From Mycolicibacter engbaekii (GTDB taxonomy: Bacteria > Actinomycetota > Actinomycetes > Mycobacteriales > Mycobacteriaceae): a stretch of 64,000 nucleotides of DNA. The stretch spans positions 1 through 64,000 of the forward strand of contig NZ_LQOT01000030.1 of assembly GCF_002101585.1 (NCBI RefSeq). The letters are read 5' to 3'. The notes beneath the pieces were generated by a model, which saw only the letters and a list, made by a program, of their open reading frames with translations, did not search any database and was not told the DNA's origin. The translations under genes were made by a program, and so were the position numbers. Each line of letters begins with the position of its first letter. The first letter of the stretch is position 1. Positions 9,684 to 18,624 of this stretch are shown here, in pieces.

Positions 9684-9727
9684 GGATTCCTCCCAGTTCC
9701 GACGGTCGTTGCCCTGGCGCCCCGCGT

Positions 9728-10186
9728 TCAGCTGCGTTCTGCGGCGGCCTTGATCTTGGCCAGTGAGGCGTTCATACCCTCGACCAGCTCCTGCTCGAAA
9801 GCGGGCGTCCCGCCCATGAATTTGCCCACCAAAAACGCCGAGACCGCGGTGGTTTCGCCATTGGCGGCGTGGCGACTCTCCACCACCCGCGTCCCGTCTG
9901 CGGTCGGTTCGAGCTCATAGCTCCACACGGTGCGGTTCTCGCTGACGCGGAAAGCCAGCTTGCGCTCCGGGACGTACTCGGTGATGACGGAGCTGGTGGG
10001 CCAGAACATCCGGCCGCGCCGGTTGAAGTTGATGGTGCGGGTGCCCGGGCGCACCGCGCCCAGCGGCTTCATCCACCTGCACTGCGGGCTCCACTCGGGC
10101 ATCCGCCGGAAGTCCGAGATAAGTGCCCAGACCTTGGCAACCGGCGCGTTGATGTCGATCTGTGCCGTCAGCAGTGGGGCCGCCAT
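9728..10186 (-). CDS. SRPBCC (START-like) family protein
   Basis: 152 residues with the pattern of a polyketide-cyclase/dehydrase or START-like hydrophobic-pocket protein: IDINAPVAKVWALISDF at the start, MPEWSP near residue 29, and a final long helix (EQELVEGMNASLAKIKAAAE). GAGGAGG seven bases before the ATG at 10186 decides the start, although the frame remains open upstream. Such proteins bind lipids or small hydrophobic ligands. The ligand is unknown. It is similar in type to the Rv0910-like protein at 36.6 kb. Confidence 0.8.
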   Translation of the reverse strand: MAAPLLTAQIDINAPVAKVWALISDFRRMPEWSPQCRWMKPLGAVRPGTRTINFNRRGRMFWPTSSVITEYVPERKLAFRVSENRTVWSYELEPTADGTRVVESRHAANGETTAVSAFLVGKFMGGTPAFEQELVEGMNASLAKIKAAAERS

Positions 10187-10227
10187 AGCATTCCTCCTCG
10201 ATTGTCGGTTCACAACTCTATGCGGGG

Positions 10228-10485
10228 TTATTCGTGTTCCAGCCCGGTTTGGGCTCCGCGCGCGCCGCGGCGCGCCGCCGCGCGTTGCACCAGAAAGACG
10301 GTCGTGCCGATCACCCCGACGCCTAAGCCCCCCACACTGACCGTGCGCCAGCTCTCCAGGGCGGGCACCGTGAACGCGGCGAGGGTCGCGCAGCAGAAGC
10401 CGACGAATCCCGCGCCGATCACCGGCCACACGCGAAGCAGCGCGGTCGGCAGCGGGGGCGGTTCGGGGGAGTGTGGAGGGGTCAT
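10228..10485 (-). CDS. DUF2530 small membrane protein (Rv0879c-like)
   Basis: 85 residues with two transmembrane helices (about residues 20-40 and 48-66) and a basic C-terminus rich in Arg. The start at 10485 is a MTPPHSPEPPPLP leader just before the first helix. It is divergent from the RNA methyltransferase gene, as Rv0879c is in M. tuberculosis. The M. tuberculosis MarR gene Rv0880 that should sit between them is absent here. Function unknown. Confidence 0.75.
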   Translation of the reverse strand: MTPPHSPEPPPLPTALLRVWPVIGAGFVGFCCATLAAFTVPALESWRTVSVGGLGVGVIGTTVFLVQRAAARRGARGAQTGLEHE

Positions 10486-10524
10486 CGCCGTTGACGTTAG
10501 CGCCTCGCCGGTAAAGTCCACGCA

Positions 10525-11358
10525 GTGACCAGGCTCGTCGATGTTGTCGATATCGACGACCCGCGCGATGCTCGGCTGGATGACTTCCGCGACCTCAACA
10601 GCATCGATCGCCGCCCGGACCTGCAGTCGGGCAAGGGGCTGGTGATCGCCGAAGGGGTGCTGGTGGTGCAGCGGATGCTGGCCTCGCGGTTCGCCCCGCG
10701 GGCGCTGCTGGGCACCGATCGCCGGTTGACCGAGCTGAGCGCCGACCTGACCGGCCCCGACGCCCCCGACGTCCCGTTCTATCGGGTGTCGGCGGAGGTG
10801 ATGGCCGAGGTGGTGGGGTTTCACCTCAACCGGGGTGTGCTGGCCGCGGCATCGCGGGTGCCCGAGCCGCCGGTGGCCGAGCTGGTGGCGGGGGCGCGGA
10901 CCATCGCGGTGCTCGAGGGCGTGAACGATCACGAGAACCTGGGGTCGATCTTCCGCAACGGCGCGGGCCTGGGCGTGGACGCGGTGGTGTTCGGCAGCGG
11001 CTGCGCGGACCCGCTCTACCGGCGTTCGGTGCGGGTCTCGATGGGCCACGCCCTGCTGGTGCCGTTCGCCCGCTCGGCGGACTGGCCGGCAGACCTGACG
11101 ATGCTGCGCGAGCAGGGATTCCGGCTGCTGGCGATGACGCCCGACCCGGGCGCGGAGGTGCTGTCCAGTGCCATGACCACGCTGCGCGACGAGCGGGTGG
11201 CGGTACTGGTCGGAGCGGAGGGCCCGGGCCTGTCGGAGCGGGCGATGCGCGCCAGCGACATGCGGGTCCGCATCCCGATGTCGCGGGGAACCGACTCCCT
11301 CAACGTCGCAACGGCGGCGGCGCTGGCGTTCTACGAGCGCAGCAGGCTGGCGCAATGA
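10525..11358 (+). CDS. TrmH/SpoU family RNA 2'-O-methyltransferase (Rv0881-like)
   Basis: 277 residues. A short N-terminal substrate-binding domain is followed by the knotted SPOUT domain with all three motifs: NDHENLGSIFRNGAGLG (motif 1), VLVGAEGPGLS (motif 2, SAM binding) and IPMSRGTDSLNVATAAAL (motif 3). It methylates a ribose 2'-OH in rRNA or tRNA using SAM. The target nucleotide cannot be deduced. The GTG start at 10525 begins at the conserved VTRLVDV. It overlaps the next gene by ATGA. Confidence 0.88.
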   Translation: MTRLVDVVDIDDPRDARLDDFRDLNSIDRRPDLQSGKGLVIAEGVLVVQRMLASRFAPRALLGTDRRLTELSADLTGPDAPDVPFYRVSAEVMAEVVGFHLNRGVLAAASRVPEPPVAELVAGARTIAVLEGVNDHENLGSIFRNGAGLGVDAVVFGSGCADPLYRRSVRVSMGHALLVPFARSADWPADLTMLREQGFRLLAMTPDPGAEVLSSAMTTLRDERVAVLVGAEGPGLSERAMRASDMRVRIPMSRGTDSLNVATAAALAFYERSRLAQ

Positions 11359-11630
11359 CGTCCAGACCGCGTACGCCGTGGGGGACGGGTTTGACCGTGG
11401 CCGCGTTCGCCGCGGCGGTGACCGGCACCGCGATCGCGGTCTTGACGCTGGGCCTGCTCCGGGTGCACCCGGCGGTGGCGGTGGTGCTCAATGTGGTCGC
11501 GGTGGGCGGCCTGGCTCCGACCGTGTGGGGCTGGCGGGGCACGCCGGTGCTGCGATGGCTGGCGCTGGGCGCCGGGTTAGGGGTGTTGAGCGGGTGGCTG
11601 GCGCTGGTGGTGCTGGTCGCTCAGCGCTGA
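11355..11630 (+). CDS. Small membrane protein (Rv0882-like)
   Basis: 91 residues with three hydrophobic helices (about residues 13-33, 38-55 and 65-88). Its ATG overlaps the stop of the methyltransferase gene (ATGA), so it is translationally coupled to it. It is convergent with sepH, which ends at 11621, giving a ten-base overlap of the 3' ends. Function unknown. Confidence 0.75.
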   Translation: MTSRPRTPWGTGLTVAAFAAAVTGTAIAVLTLGLLRVHPAVAVVLNVVAVGGLAPTVWGWRGTPVLRWLALGAGLGVLSGWLALVVLVAQR

Positions 11631-12397
11631 CCGGTCGAACGGACCCCGAGCAGGACGTCCTCCCACCCCGGTACCGGGGGCTTGCTGCGGCGGGCGCGGC
11701 TGCCCGAACGCTGCTGGACCGGTTCCGCGTCGACCTCGGCGGGGGCGGCCGGCTCCTGGAAGTCCAGCGCCGCGACCGCGGCAACCGGCCGCAGCGGTCG
11801 GTCGAAGTCCGGGTCGATCAGCTCCATGGCCGCGTCGTCGACGGCGGTGACCGTTCCGCCGTGCGCGCCCGGAGCGAACCGGAAGTGGGCGACGTTGTCC
11901 GAGCGCCCCGCCTTCCATGCCAGCTGTACCGTCCAGCGCCCGTCGTCGTTGCGCCAGGCGTCCCAATTGGTGCTGTCGGAGCTCAGGCCACGCGACAGCA
12001 GCGCGGAGGTGACGACCTCCAGCAGGGTCGAGACCGCCGGGCCGTCGGCCAGCACCGGGTGGGCGGCGGCGGCGAGTTCGGCGGCCCGGGACCGCTCGAG
12101 CAGCACGGGGTGGGCGAAGCGCTCCACCCGGGCCACGTCGACACCGGCCGCGGCGGCCACCTGTTCGACGGAAGCCCCGGCCCGGATTCGGGCCTGGATG
12201 TCCTTGGGCCGCAGCATGCTGCTGCCCGCATCGGCCGTGTTCTTTCCCACCCGGTGGCCTTCGCCGCGGACCGCGCCGCGCAACCGGTCATCGATGCGCA
12301 CCCGGAACATCTCGGTGTGGTCTTCGCCGTCGCCGGCGCTTTCGCAGATGATGTGGTTGCCGTCGACGTCGAGGCCGATGGCCCTCAGTTCCCGCAT
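11621..12397 (-). CDS. sepH: Septation protein SepH (DUF3071)
   Basis: 258 residues with MRELRAIGLDVDGNHIIC as the conserved start. AAGGAG six bases upstream decides the ATG at 12397 over the in-frame codon at 12466. The N-terminal DUF3071 domain contains a helix-turn-helix-like segment (PKDIQARIRAGASVEQVAAAAGV, around residues 65-90). The C-terminal part is variable and ends in a basic SRARRSKPP stretch and VPGWEDVLLG. In Streptomyces and mycobacteria SepH binds FtsZ and stimulates Z-ring assembly. It corresponds to Rv0883c beside serC. Confidence 0.85.
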   Translation of the reverse strand: MRELRAIGLDVDGNHIICESAGDGEDHTEMFRVRIDDRLRGAVRGEGHRVGKNTADAGSSMLRPKDIQARIRAGASVEQVAAAAGVDVARVERFAHPVLLERSRAAELAAAAHPVLADGPAVSTLLEVVTSALLSRGLSSDSTNWDAWRNDDGRWTVQLAWKAGRSDNVAHFRFAPGAHGGTVTAVDDAAMELIDPDFDRPLRPVAAVAALDFQEPAAPAEVDAEPVQQRSGSRARRSKPPVPGWEDVLLGVRSTGQR

Positions 12398-12540
12398 GAC
12401 TTCTCCTTGCGAACGCCGGTTACCTGCGGACTCTAGTCCAGTCGGCAGCCCGGTCCGGCGTGACACACCGGCGTTATAACGATCCGATCACGGGGAAAGC
12501 GGCGGGGCCGCTGCGGTCTGCGCGCTGTGCGCAACCGCGC

Positions 12541-13704
<1,164 letters not shown>

Positions 13705-13708
13705 TTAC

Positions 13709-13724
13709 TGTGACGCAGATCACT
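13709..13724. promoter_or_regulatory. Crp binding site between serC and the Rv0885-like gene
   Basis: TGTGACGCAGATCACT matches TGTGA-N6-TCACA at nine of ten positions. It is centred about 57 bases upstream of the serC ATG and 130 bases upstream of the divergent gene. Crp (Rv3676) regulation of the homologous serC/Rv0885 region is established in M. tuberculosis. A second inverted repeat, TGTCG-CACT-CGACA, immediately follows at 13725-13738. Confidence 0.78.
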
Positions 13725-13845
13725 TGTCGCACTCGACACCTGTCACGCCCACAAGGTTGGACTTGACCCTAGACGGGTAACCGATACCTGCGGTACCGTT
13801 GTACATAAGCCTAGTAAATGTAAACGACTGGTGGAGGTGTCTCTG

Positions 13846-14889
13846 ATGGCTCAGAAAGCAGCCCGAACCCGGATCGTGCGCCGGTGGCGAGCCAACATGG
13901 AAGTGACCGACGACCCGGCCTACGTCGAGACGCTCAACACCCTGTCGGAAGGTTCGGTGCGCCGGAACTTCAATCCCTACACCGACATCGACTGGGACAG
14001 TCCCGAGTTCAAGGTCACCGACAACGACCCGCGCTGGGTGTTGCCGGCCACCGACCCGATCGGCCGGCACTGGTGGTACCAGCAGCAGCCGCAGGACGTG
14101 CAGATCAAGATCGGCATGTGGCGCCAGGCCAACGTCGCCAAGGTGGGACTGCACTTCGAATCCATCCTGATCCGCGGCCTGATGGAGTACGCGTTCTGGG
14201 TGCCCAACGGTTCCCCCGAGTACCGCTACTGCCTGCACGAGGCGGTCGAAGAGTGCAACCACACCATGATGTTCCAGGAGATGGTCAACCACATCGGTGC
14301 CGACGTCCCCGGGATGCCGCGACTGCTCAAGTGGGTCCAGCCGGTGATCCCGCTGGTCGCCGGCCCGGCGCCCATCCCGTTCTGGTTCGGCATCCTCGCC
14401 GGCGAGGAGCCCATCGACCACATCCAGAAGAGCATCCTGCGCGAAGGCAAGACCCTGCACCCGATCATGGAGCGGGTGATGGCCATCCACGTGGCCGAGG
14501 AGGCGCGGCACATCTCCTTCGCACATGAGTACCTGCACAAGCGCATCCCGCGTCTGCCGCGCCGTCAGCGGTTCGCACTGTCGCTGTACGTGCCGATCGT
14601 GATGCGGATTCTGTGCTCGGCGATCGTGGTGCCGCCCAAGGCCTTCTGGAGCGAGTTCGACATCCCGCGCGAGGTGCGCAAGGACATCTTCTTCCGCTCG
14701 GTAGAAGCCCGTCAGATGTTGCAGGACATGTTCGGCGACGTCCGGATGCTCTGCCACGACACCGGTCTGATGAACCCGGTGGCCAAACTGGTCTGGCGGA
14801 TCTGCCGCATCCACGGTGCGCCGTCGAGGTTCCGCAGCCAGCCGCAGCGCAAGCACCTCACCCCGGTGGCCTCGGCCTCGGTCGCGTAG
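13846..14889 (+). CDS. AurF-like diiron oxygenase family protein (Rv0885-like)
   Basis: 347 residues with ferritin-like metal motifs EAVEECNHTMMFQEM (about residues 124-138) and HVAEEARHISFAHE (about 213-226), the ExxH pairs of the p-aminobenzoate N-oxygenase (AurF) type. AurF enzymes oxidise amines with O2. The substrate here is unknown. GGAGG eight bases before the ATG at 13846 decides the start over an in-frame GTG at 13831. It lies directly before fprB, so electron transfer from the ferredoxin reductase to this enzyme is plausible but inferred. It is co-regulated with serC through the Crp site. Confidence 0.83.
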   Translation: MAQKAARTRIVRRWRANMEVTDDPAYVETLNTLSEGSVRRNFNPYTDIDWDSPEFKVTDNDPRWVLPATDPIGRHWWYQQQPQDVQIKIGMWRQANVAKVGLHFESILIRGLMEYAFWVPNGSPEYRYCLHEAVEECNHTMMFQEMVNHIGADVPGMPRLLKWVQPVIPLVAGPAPIPFWFGILAGEEPIDHIQKSILREGKTLHPIMERVMAIHVAEEARHISFAHEYLHKRIPRLPRRQRFALSLYVPIVMRILCSAIVVPPKAFWSEFDIPREVRKDIFFRSVEARQMLQDMFGDVRMLCHDTGLMNPVAKLVWRICRIHGAPSRFRSQPQRKHLTPVASASVA

Positions 14890-14903
14890 CGGCGCCGCGC
14901 GCC

Positions 14904-16595
14904 ATGCCACACGTAATCACCCAGGCGTGTTGTAACGACGCGTCCTGCGTGTTCGCCTGCCCGGTCAACTGCATTCACCCCACACCCGACGAGCCGGGCT
15001 TCGCCACCTCGGAGATGCTCTACATCGACCCGGATGCGTGCGTGGACTGCGGGGCCTGCGTGCGGGCCTGCCCGGTCGACGCGATCGTCCCGCACACCAA
15101 GGTGGTCACCGAGCAGCTGCCGTTCGTGGAGATCAACAAGTCCTTCTACCCCGAACGCCCCGAGGGTGTGAAGCTGCCGCCGACCTCCAAACTGGCTCCG
15201 ATTCTGCCGGCCGCCGAGGTGCCCCAGCGCGGCAAATATCCGCTGACGGTGGCCATCGTCGGTTCCGGCCCCGCGGCCATGTACGCCGCCGACGAACTGC
15301 TGACCCAGCCGGGTGTGCTGGTGAACATGTTCGAGAAGCTGCCCACCCCCTACGGCCTGGTGCGCGCCGGCGTTGCTCCCGACCACCAGCGCACCAAGCT
15401 CGCCACCCGGCTGTTCGACCAGATCACCCGGCGCCGGGGGTTCCAGTTCTTCCTCAACGTCGAGGTGGGCAGACATCTGAGCCACGCCGACTTGCTGGAG
15501 CATCACCACGCCGTGCTCTACGCCTCCGGCGCACTGCACGACAAGCGGCTGGAGATCGACGGCATGGGGCTGCCCGGAACGGGCACGGCGACCGAGATCG
15601 TCGGCTGGTACAACGGGCATCCGGACTTCGCCGACCTGTCCGTCGACCTCAGCGGCGAGCGGGTCGTGATCGTGGGCAACGGCAACGTGGCCCTGGACGT
15701 GGCGCGCATCCTCACCGCCGACCCGGATCGGCTGGCCCACACCGACATCGCCGACTACGCGCTGGCGGCGTTGCGCGACTCGGCGGTTCAGGAAGTGGTG
15801 ATCGTCGCTCGGCGCGGGCCGGCCGCCTCGGCGTTCACCCTGCCCGAGCTGGTGGGGCTGACGCAGGTGGCCGACGTGGTACTCGACGCCGAAGACCACG
15901 CCCGGGTGCGCGAGGATCTGGCCGCGGACCAAGACATGTTGACCCGCCAGAAGCTGGAGGTACTGGCCAAGCTCGGCGATGCCAGCGCGCCGGTCACCCG
16001 CCCCCGGATCCGGTTCGCCTACGGGCTGACCCCGGCCCGAGTGCTCGGCGACAGCCGTTGTGAAGCAATAGAATTCACGGTCACCGGGACTGATCAGGTG
16101 CGGCGTATCGACGCCGGGATGGTGCTGACGTCAATCGGTTACCACGGCACGCCCATCGCCGACCTGCCCTTCGACGACGCGGCCGGCGTGGTCCCCAACG
16201 AAGGCGGGCGCGTCATCGACCCGGCGACCGGGCGACGTGTTCCGGGCGCCTATGTCTCGGGCTGGATCAAGCGCGGCACCAACGGTTTCATCGGTTCCAA
16301 CAAGGCCGACTCGCTCAAAACCATCCAGACGCTGGCCTCCGACTACAACGCGGGCCTGCTGACCGAGCCGGTGGCCGGGCCGCGGGCGGTGGCCCGGATG
16401 GTGCATGCCCGCCAACCCGACGTCATCGACGCCGCCGGATGGAAGGCTATCGACCAAGCCGAGATCGAGCGCGGACAAGCCCAGGGCCGGCCGCGGGTGA
16501 AGTTCACCCGGGTCCCCGACATGCTCGACGAGGTCAAGGACCACTCGAGTCTGCCGCTGCTGCAGAACCTGCTCGGCGCGCTGCGGCGCCGCTGA
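14904..16595 (+). CDS. fprB: Ferredoxin/ferredoxin-NADP reductase fusion FprB
   Basis: 563 residues. The N-terminal seven-iron ferredoxin domain (residues 1 to about 100) carries CCNDASCVFACPVNC and CVDCGACVRACPVD cysteines. It is fused to an adrenodoxin-reductase-like domain with an FAD site (VAIVGSGPAAMYAA) and an NADP site (VVIVGNGNVALDVA). It moves electrons between NADPH and ferredoxin-type partners. The ATG at 14904 gives MPHVITQACC, the conserved ferredoxin start. It follows the diiron oxygenase by 14 bases and is convergent with citA. Confidence 0.93.
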   Translation: MPHVITQACCNDASCVFACPVNCIHPTPDEPGFATSEMLYIDPDACVDCGACVRACPVDAIVPHTKVVTEQLPFVEINKSFYPERPEGVKLPPTSKLAPILPAAEVPQRGKYPLTVAIVGSGPAAMYAADELLTQPGVLVNMFEKLPTPYGLVRAGVAPDHQRTKLATRLFDQITRRRGFQFFLNVEVGRHLSHADLLEHHHAVLYASGALHDKRLEIDGMGLPGTGTATEIVGWYNGHPDFADLSVDLSGERVVIVGNGNVALDVARILTADPDRLAHTDIADYALAALRDSAVQEVVIVARRGPAASAFTLPELVGLTQVADVVLDAEDHARVREDLAADQDMLTRQKLEVLAKLGDASAPVTRPRIRFAYGLTPARVLGDSRCEAIEFTVTGTDQVRRIDAGMVLTSIGYHGTPIADLPFDDAAGVVPNEGGRVIDPATGRRVPGAYVSGWIKRGTNGFIGSNKADSLKTIQTLASDYNAGLLTEPVAGPRAVARMVHARQPDVIDAAGWKAIDQAEIERGQAQGRPRVKFTRVPDMLDEVKDHSSLPLLQNLLGALRRR

Positions 16596-16612
16596 AATAC
16601 CGACTCGCGCTT

Positions 16613-16674
16613 CGCCGAGCGTGTACTGAGGGCGAGAATCCGCGCAGAATCTCGGGCTGATTACACGTTCGGCG
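16613..16674. repeat. Long imperfect palindrome between fprB and citA
   Basis: CGCCGAGCGTGTA (16613-16625) pairs with TACACGTTCGGCG (16662-16674) at 12 of 13 positions. Inside it, GGCGAGAATCCGCGC faces GAATCTCGGGC to extend the stem. It could be a bidirectional terminator for the convergent genes or a dispersed palindromic element. Confidence 0.6.
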
Positions 16675-16749
16675 CAGGGAGGCCAGTCAAGCGCCAGGGA
16701 GGGGCGCAGGGAGGAGCGCAGGGAGGCTAGCCCAAGCGCGCCAGGGAGG
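16672..16749. repeat. Five copies of a GCGC(C)AGGGAGG motif
   Basis: Copies lie at 16672-16682, 16691-16702, 16704-16714, 16716-16726 and 16738-16749, with irregular spacing. They fill the gap between the palindrome and the end of citA. They are too short and irregular for a CRISPR array. Their origin by local slippage is likely. Confidence 0.6.
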
Positions 16750-16754
16750 GCGGG

Positions 16755-17870
16755 TCAGGCGGAGGCGATGCGTTCCCAGCCCGCAACGGAAGCCGCGCTG
16801 CGCGGCCCGGGCCCGACGTAGATCGCCGACGGGCGCACCAGCTTGCCCAGTCGCTTCTGCTCCATGATGTGGGCGCACCAGCCCGCGGTGCGGCCGCAGG
16901 TGAACATCGCCGGCATCATCGCAGGGGGCACCTCGGCGAAGTCCAGAATCACCGCCGCCCAGAACTCCACGTTGGTCTCGATGGCCCGATCCGGGCGACG
17001 CTCCCGAAGCTCGGCCAGCGCCGCCTGCTCCAGCGCCGCGGCCACCTCGAAGCGCGGGGCGGCCAGTCGCTTGGCGGTGGCCCGCAGCACCCGGGCGCGC
17101 GGGTCCTCCGCGCGATACACCCGGTGCCCGAAACCCATCAGCTTCTCGCGCCGGTCCAGGATGCCCTTGACCACGGCACGCGCATCGCCGGTGCGTTCCG
17201 CCTCGGCGATCATCGGAATGACACGGGCCGGAGCGCCGCCGTGCAGGGGGCCGCTCATCGCACCGATCGCCCCGGACAGGGCCGCGCCGACATCGGCTCC
17301 GGTGGAGGCGATGACGCGGGCGGTGAAGGTCGAGGCGTTCATCCCGTGCTCGGCCGCCGAGACCCAGTAGGCGTCGATCGCCTCGGTGTGGCGCGGGTCG
17401 GGCTCACCGCGCCAGCGGGTCATGAACCGCTCGGTGATGGTGGAACACGAATCGATCGTCTGCTGCGACACCGCGGCCTGCTCGCCGCGAGCCGACTGGG
17501 CGACATAGGACAGCACCATCACCGAGGCGCGCGCGAGCTGATCGCGGGCGGTGGCGTCGTCGGTGTCCAGCAACGGCTGAAAACCCCACTGCGGGGCCAG
17601 CATCGCCACCCCGGCCTGCGCGTCGACCCGGACGTCGCCGGTGCGCACCGGCAGCTCCAGCGGTTCGGCAGGGGAGAGCGGCCGGTTGAAGTCGCCGTCG
17701 ACCAGCAGGGCCCACACGTCGCCGAAACCGACCTTGCCGGCAAGGTCCTCGATGTCGACGCCGCGGTAACGCAGCGCACCGCCATCCTTGTCAGGTTCGG
17801 CGATTTCGGTGGTGAAGGCCACTGTGCCTTCCAAGCCGGCGACAAAATTCTCCGGAACCGCAGCAGTCAT
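16755..17870 (-). CDS. citA: Citrate synthase 2, CitA
   Basis: 371-residue citrate synthase condensing acetyl-CoA and oxaloacetate. The active-site histidines are in GPLHGGAP and FGHRVYRAEDPRAR, and the CoA-binding region is recognisable. The catalytic acidic position, Asp in NVDF of most citrate synthases (and of GltA2 in this window), is Glu here (TNVEFW). The ATG at 17870 begins MTAAVPENFVAGLEG. The frame stays open far upstream through a divergent gene, so the shorter start is preferred. This is the shorter second citrate synthase typical of mycobacteria (Rv0889c). Confidence 0.9.
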   Translation of the reverse strand: MTAAVPENFVAGLEGTVAFTTEIAEPDKDGGALRYRGVDIEDLAGKVGFGDVWALLVDGDFNRPLSPAEPLELPVRTGDVRVDAQAGVAMLAPQWGFQPLLDTDDATARDQLARASVMVLSYVAQSARGEQAAVSQQTIDSCSTITERFMTRWRGEPDPRHTEAIDAYWVSAAEHGMNASTFTARVIASTGADVGAALSGAIGAMSGPLHGGAPARVIPMIAEAERTGDARAVVKGILDRREKLMGFGHRVYRAEDPRARVLRATAKRLAAPRFEVAAALEQAALAELRERRPDRAIETNVEFWAAVILDFAEVPPAMMPAMFTCGRTAGWCAHIMEQKRLGKLVRPSAIYVGPGPRSAASVAGWERIASA

Positions 17871-17954
17871 GCTCCGGATTCTTCCACCCCGCTGACCGGC
17901 GGTTGCTACCGGCCGGTAAGGCCGCTGGGTGGGGGCCGGGCGTAGCGTTGGGCG

Positions 17955-18614
17955 GTGCACAGTACGGGCCCCGACAACGAGCACCTGGCGGCGATGCGAG
18001 TGGAGTATCAGGAGAAGGACAACAGCGGCGACCTCGACGTGGACTGGCTCGAGGACGGCTGGGAGGTTCTGCTGCGCAATTGGATCGGCGATGCCGAGCG
18101 GGCCGGGATCGCCGAGCCCAATGCGATGGTGCTGTGCACCGTCGACGCGGGCCGCCCCGTCAGCCGTTCGGTGCTGTGCAAGAACCTCGACGAGAACGGT
18201 GTGACCTTCTTCACCGACTCCGATTCGGCCAAGGCCGCGGAACTGGCCGCCACCCCCTACGCCGCAGCGACGTTCCCCTGGTACCAACTGGGTCGGCAGG
18301 TGCACATTCGCGGACCGGTCACCCAGCTCGACGAGACGGTCAGCGCGCAGTACTGGGAACACCGCCCGCGGGCGTCGCAGCTGGGTTTCTGCGCCTCGGC
18401 GCAATCGCAGCCGATCGCGTCGCGCGCCGCACTGCTGGCGCAACTGGACGCGGTGACGGCCCAGTTCGCCGGCGCCGAATCGATCCCCGCCCCGGCCAAC
18501 TGGCGCGGTTACCGGATCGCCCCGGAAGTGGTGGAATTCTGGCAGGGCCGGGAAGGCCGGTTGCACAACCGGATTCGGATGACCGGCGGGGTGGTGGAGC
18601 GGCTCCAGCCGTGA
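17955..18614 (+). CDS. pdxH: Pyridoxamine/pyridoxine 5'-phosphate oxidase PdxH
   Basis: 219-residue FMN enzyme that oxidises pyridoxamine or pyridoxine phosphate to PLP. Family features include [18 protein letters not shown] (phosphate/FMN region, near residue 57), [20 protein letters not shown] and the C-terminal [10 protein letters not shown]. In most of the family this ends in R-L-x-P, and here it ends VVERLQP. It starts with GTG at 17955, divergent from citA, and is followed 10 bases later by an MFS gene. Confidence 0.92.
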   Translation: MHSTGPDNEHLAAMRVEYQEKDNSGDLDVDWLEDGWEVLLRNWIGDAERAGIAEPNAMVLCTVDAGRPVSRSVLCKNLDENGVTFFTDSDSAKAAELAATPYAAATFPWYQLGRQVHIRGPVTQLDETVSAQYWEHRPRASQLGFCASAQSQPIASRAALLAQLDAVTAQFAGAESIPAPANWRGYRIAPEVVEFWQGREGRLHNRIRMTGGVVERLQP

Positions 18615-18624
18615 GGCTGCCGCG

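Noticed and set aside
13798..13825. TACAT/ATGTA inverted repeat before the AurF-like gene
   Set aside because: Arms are only five bases with an 11-base gap, which is common by chance in an AT-richer promoter.
16672..16749. Possible CRISPR array
   Set aside because: Repeats are 11-12 bases with irregular 1-11-base gaps and there are no cas genes.
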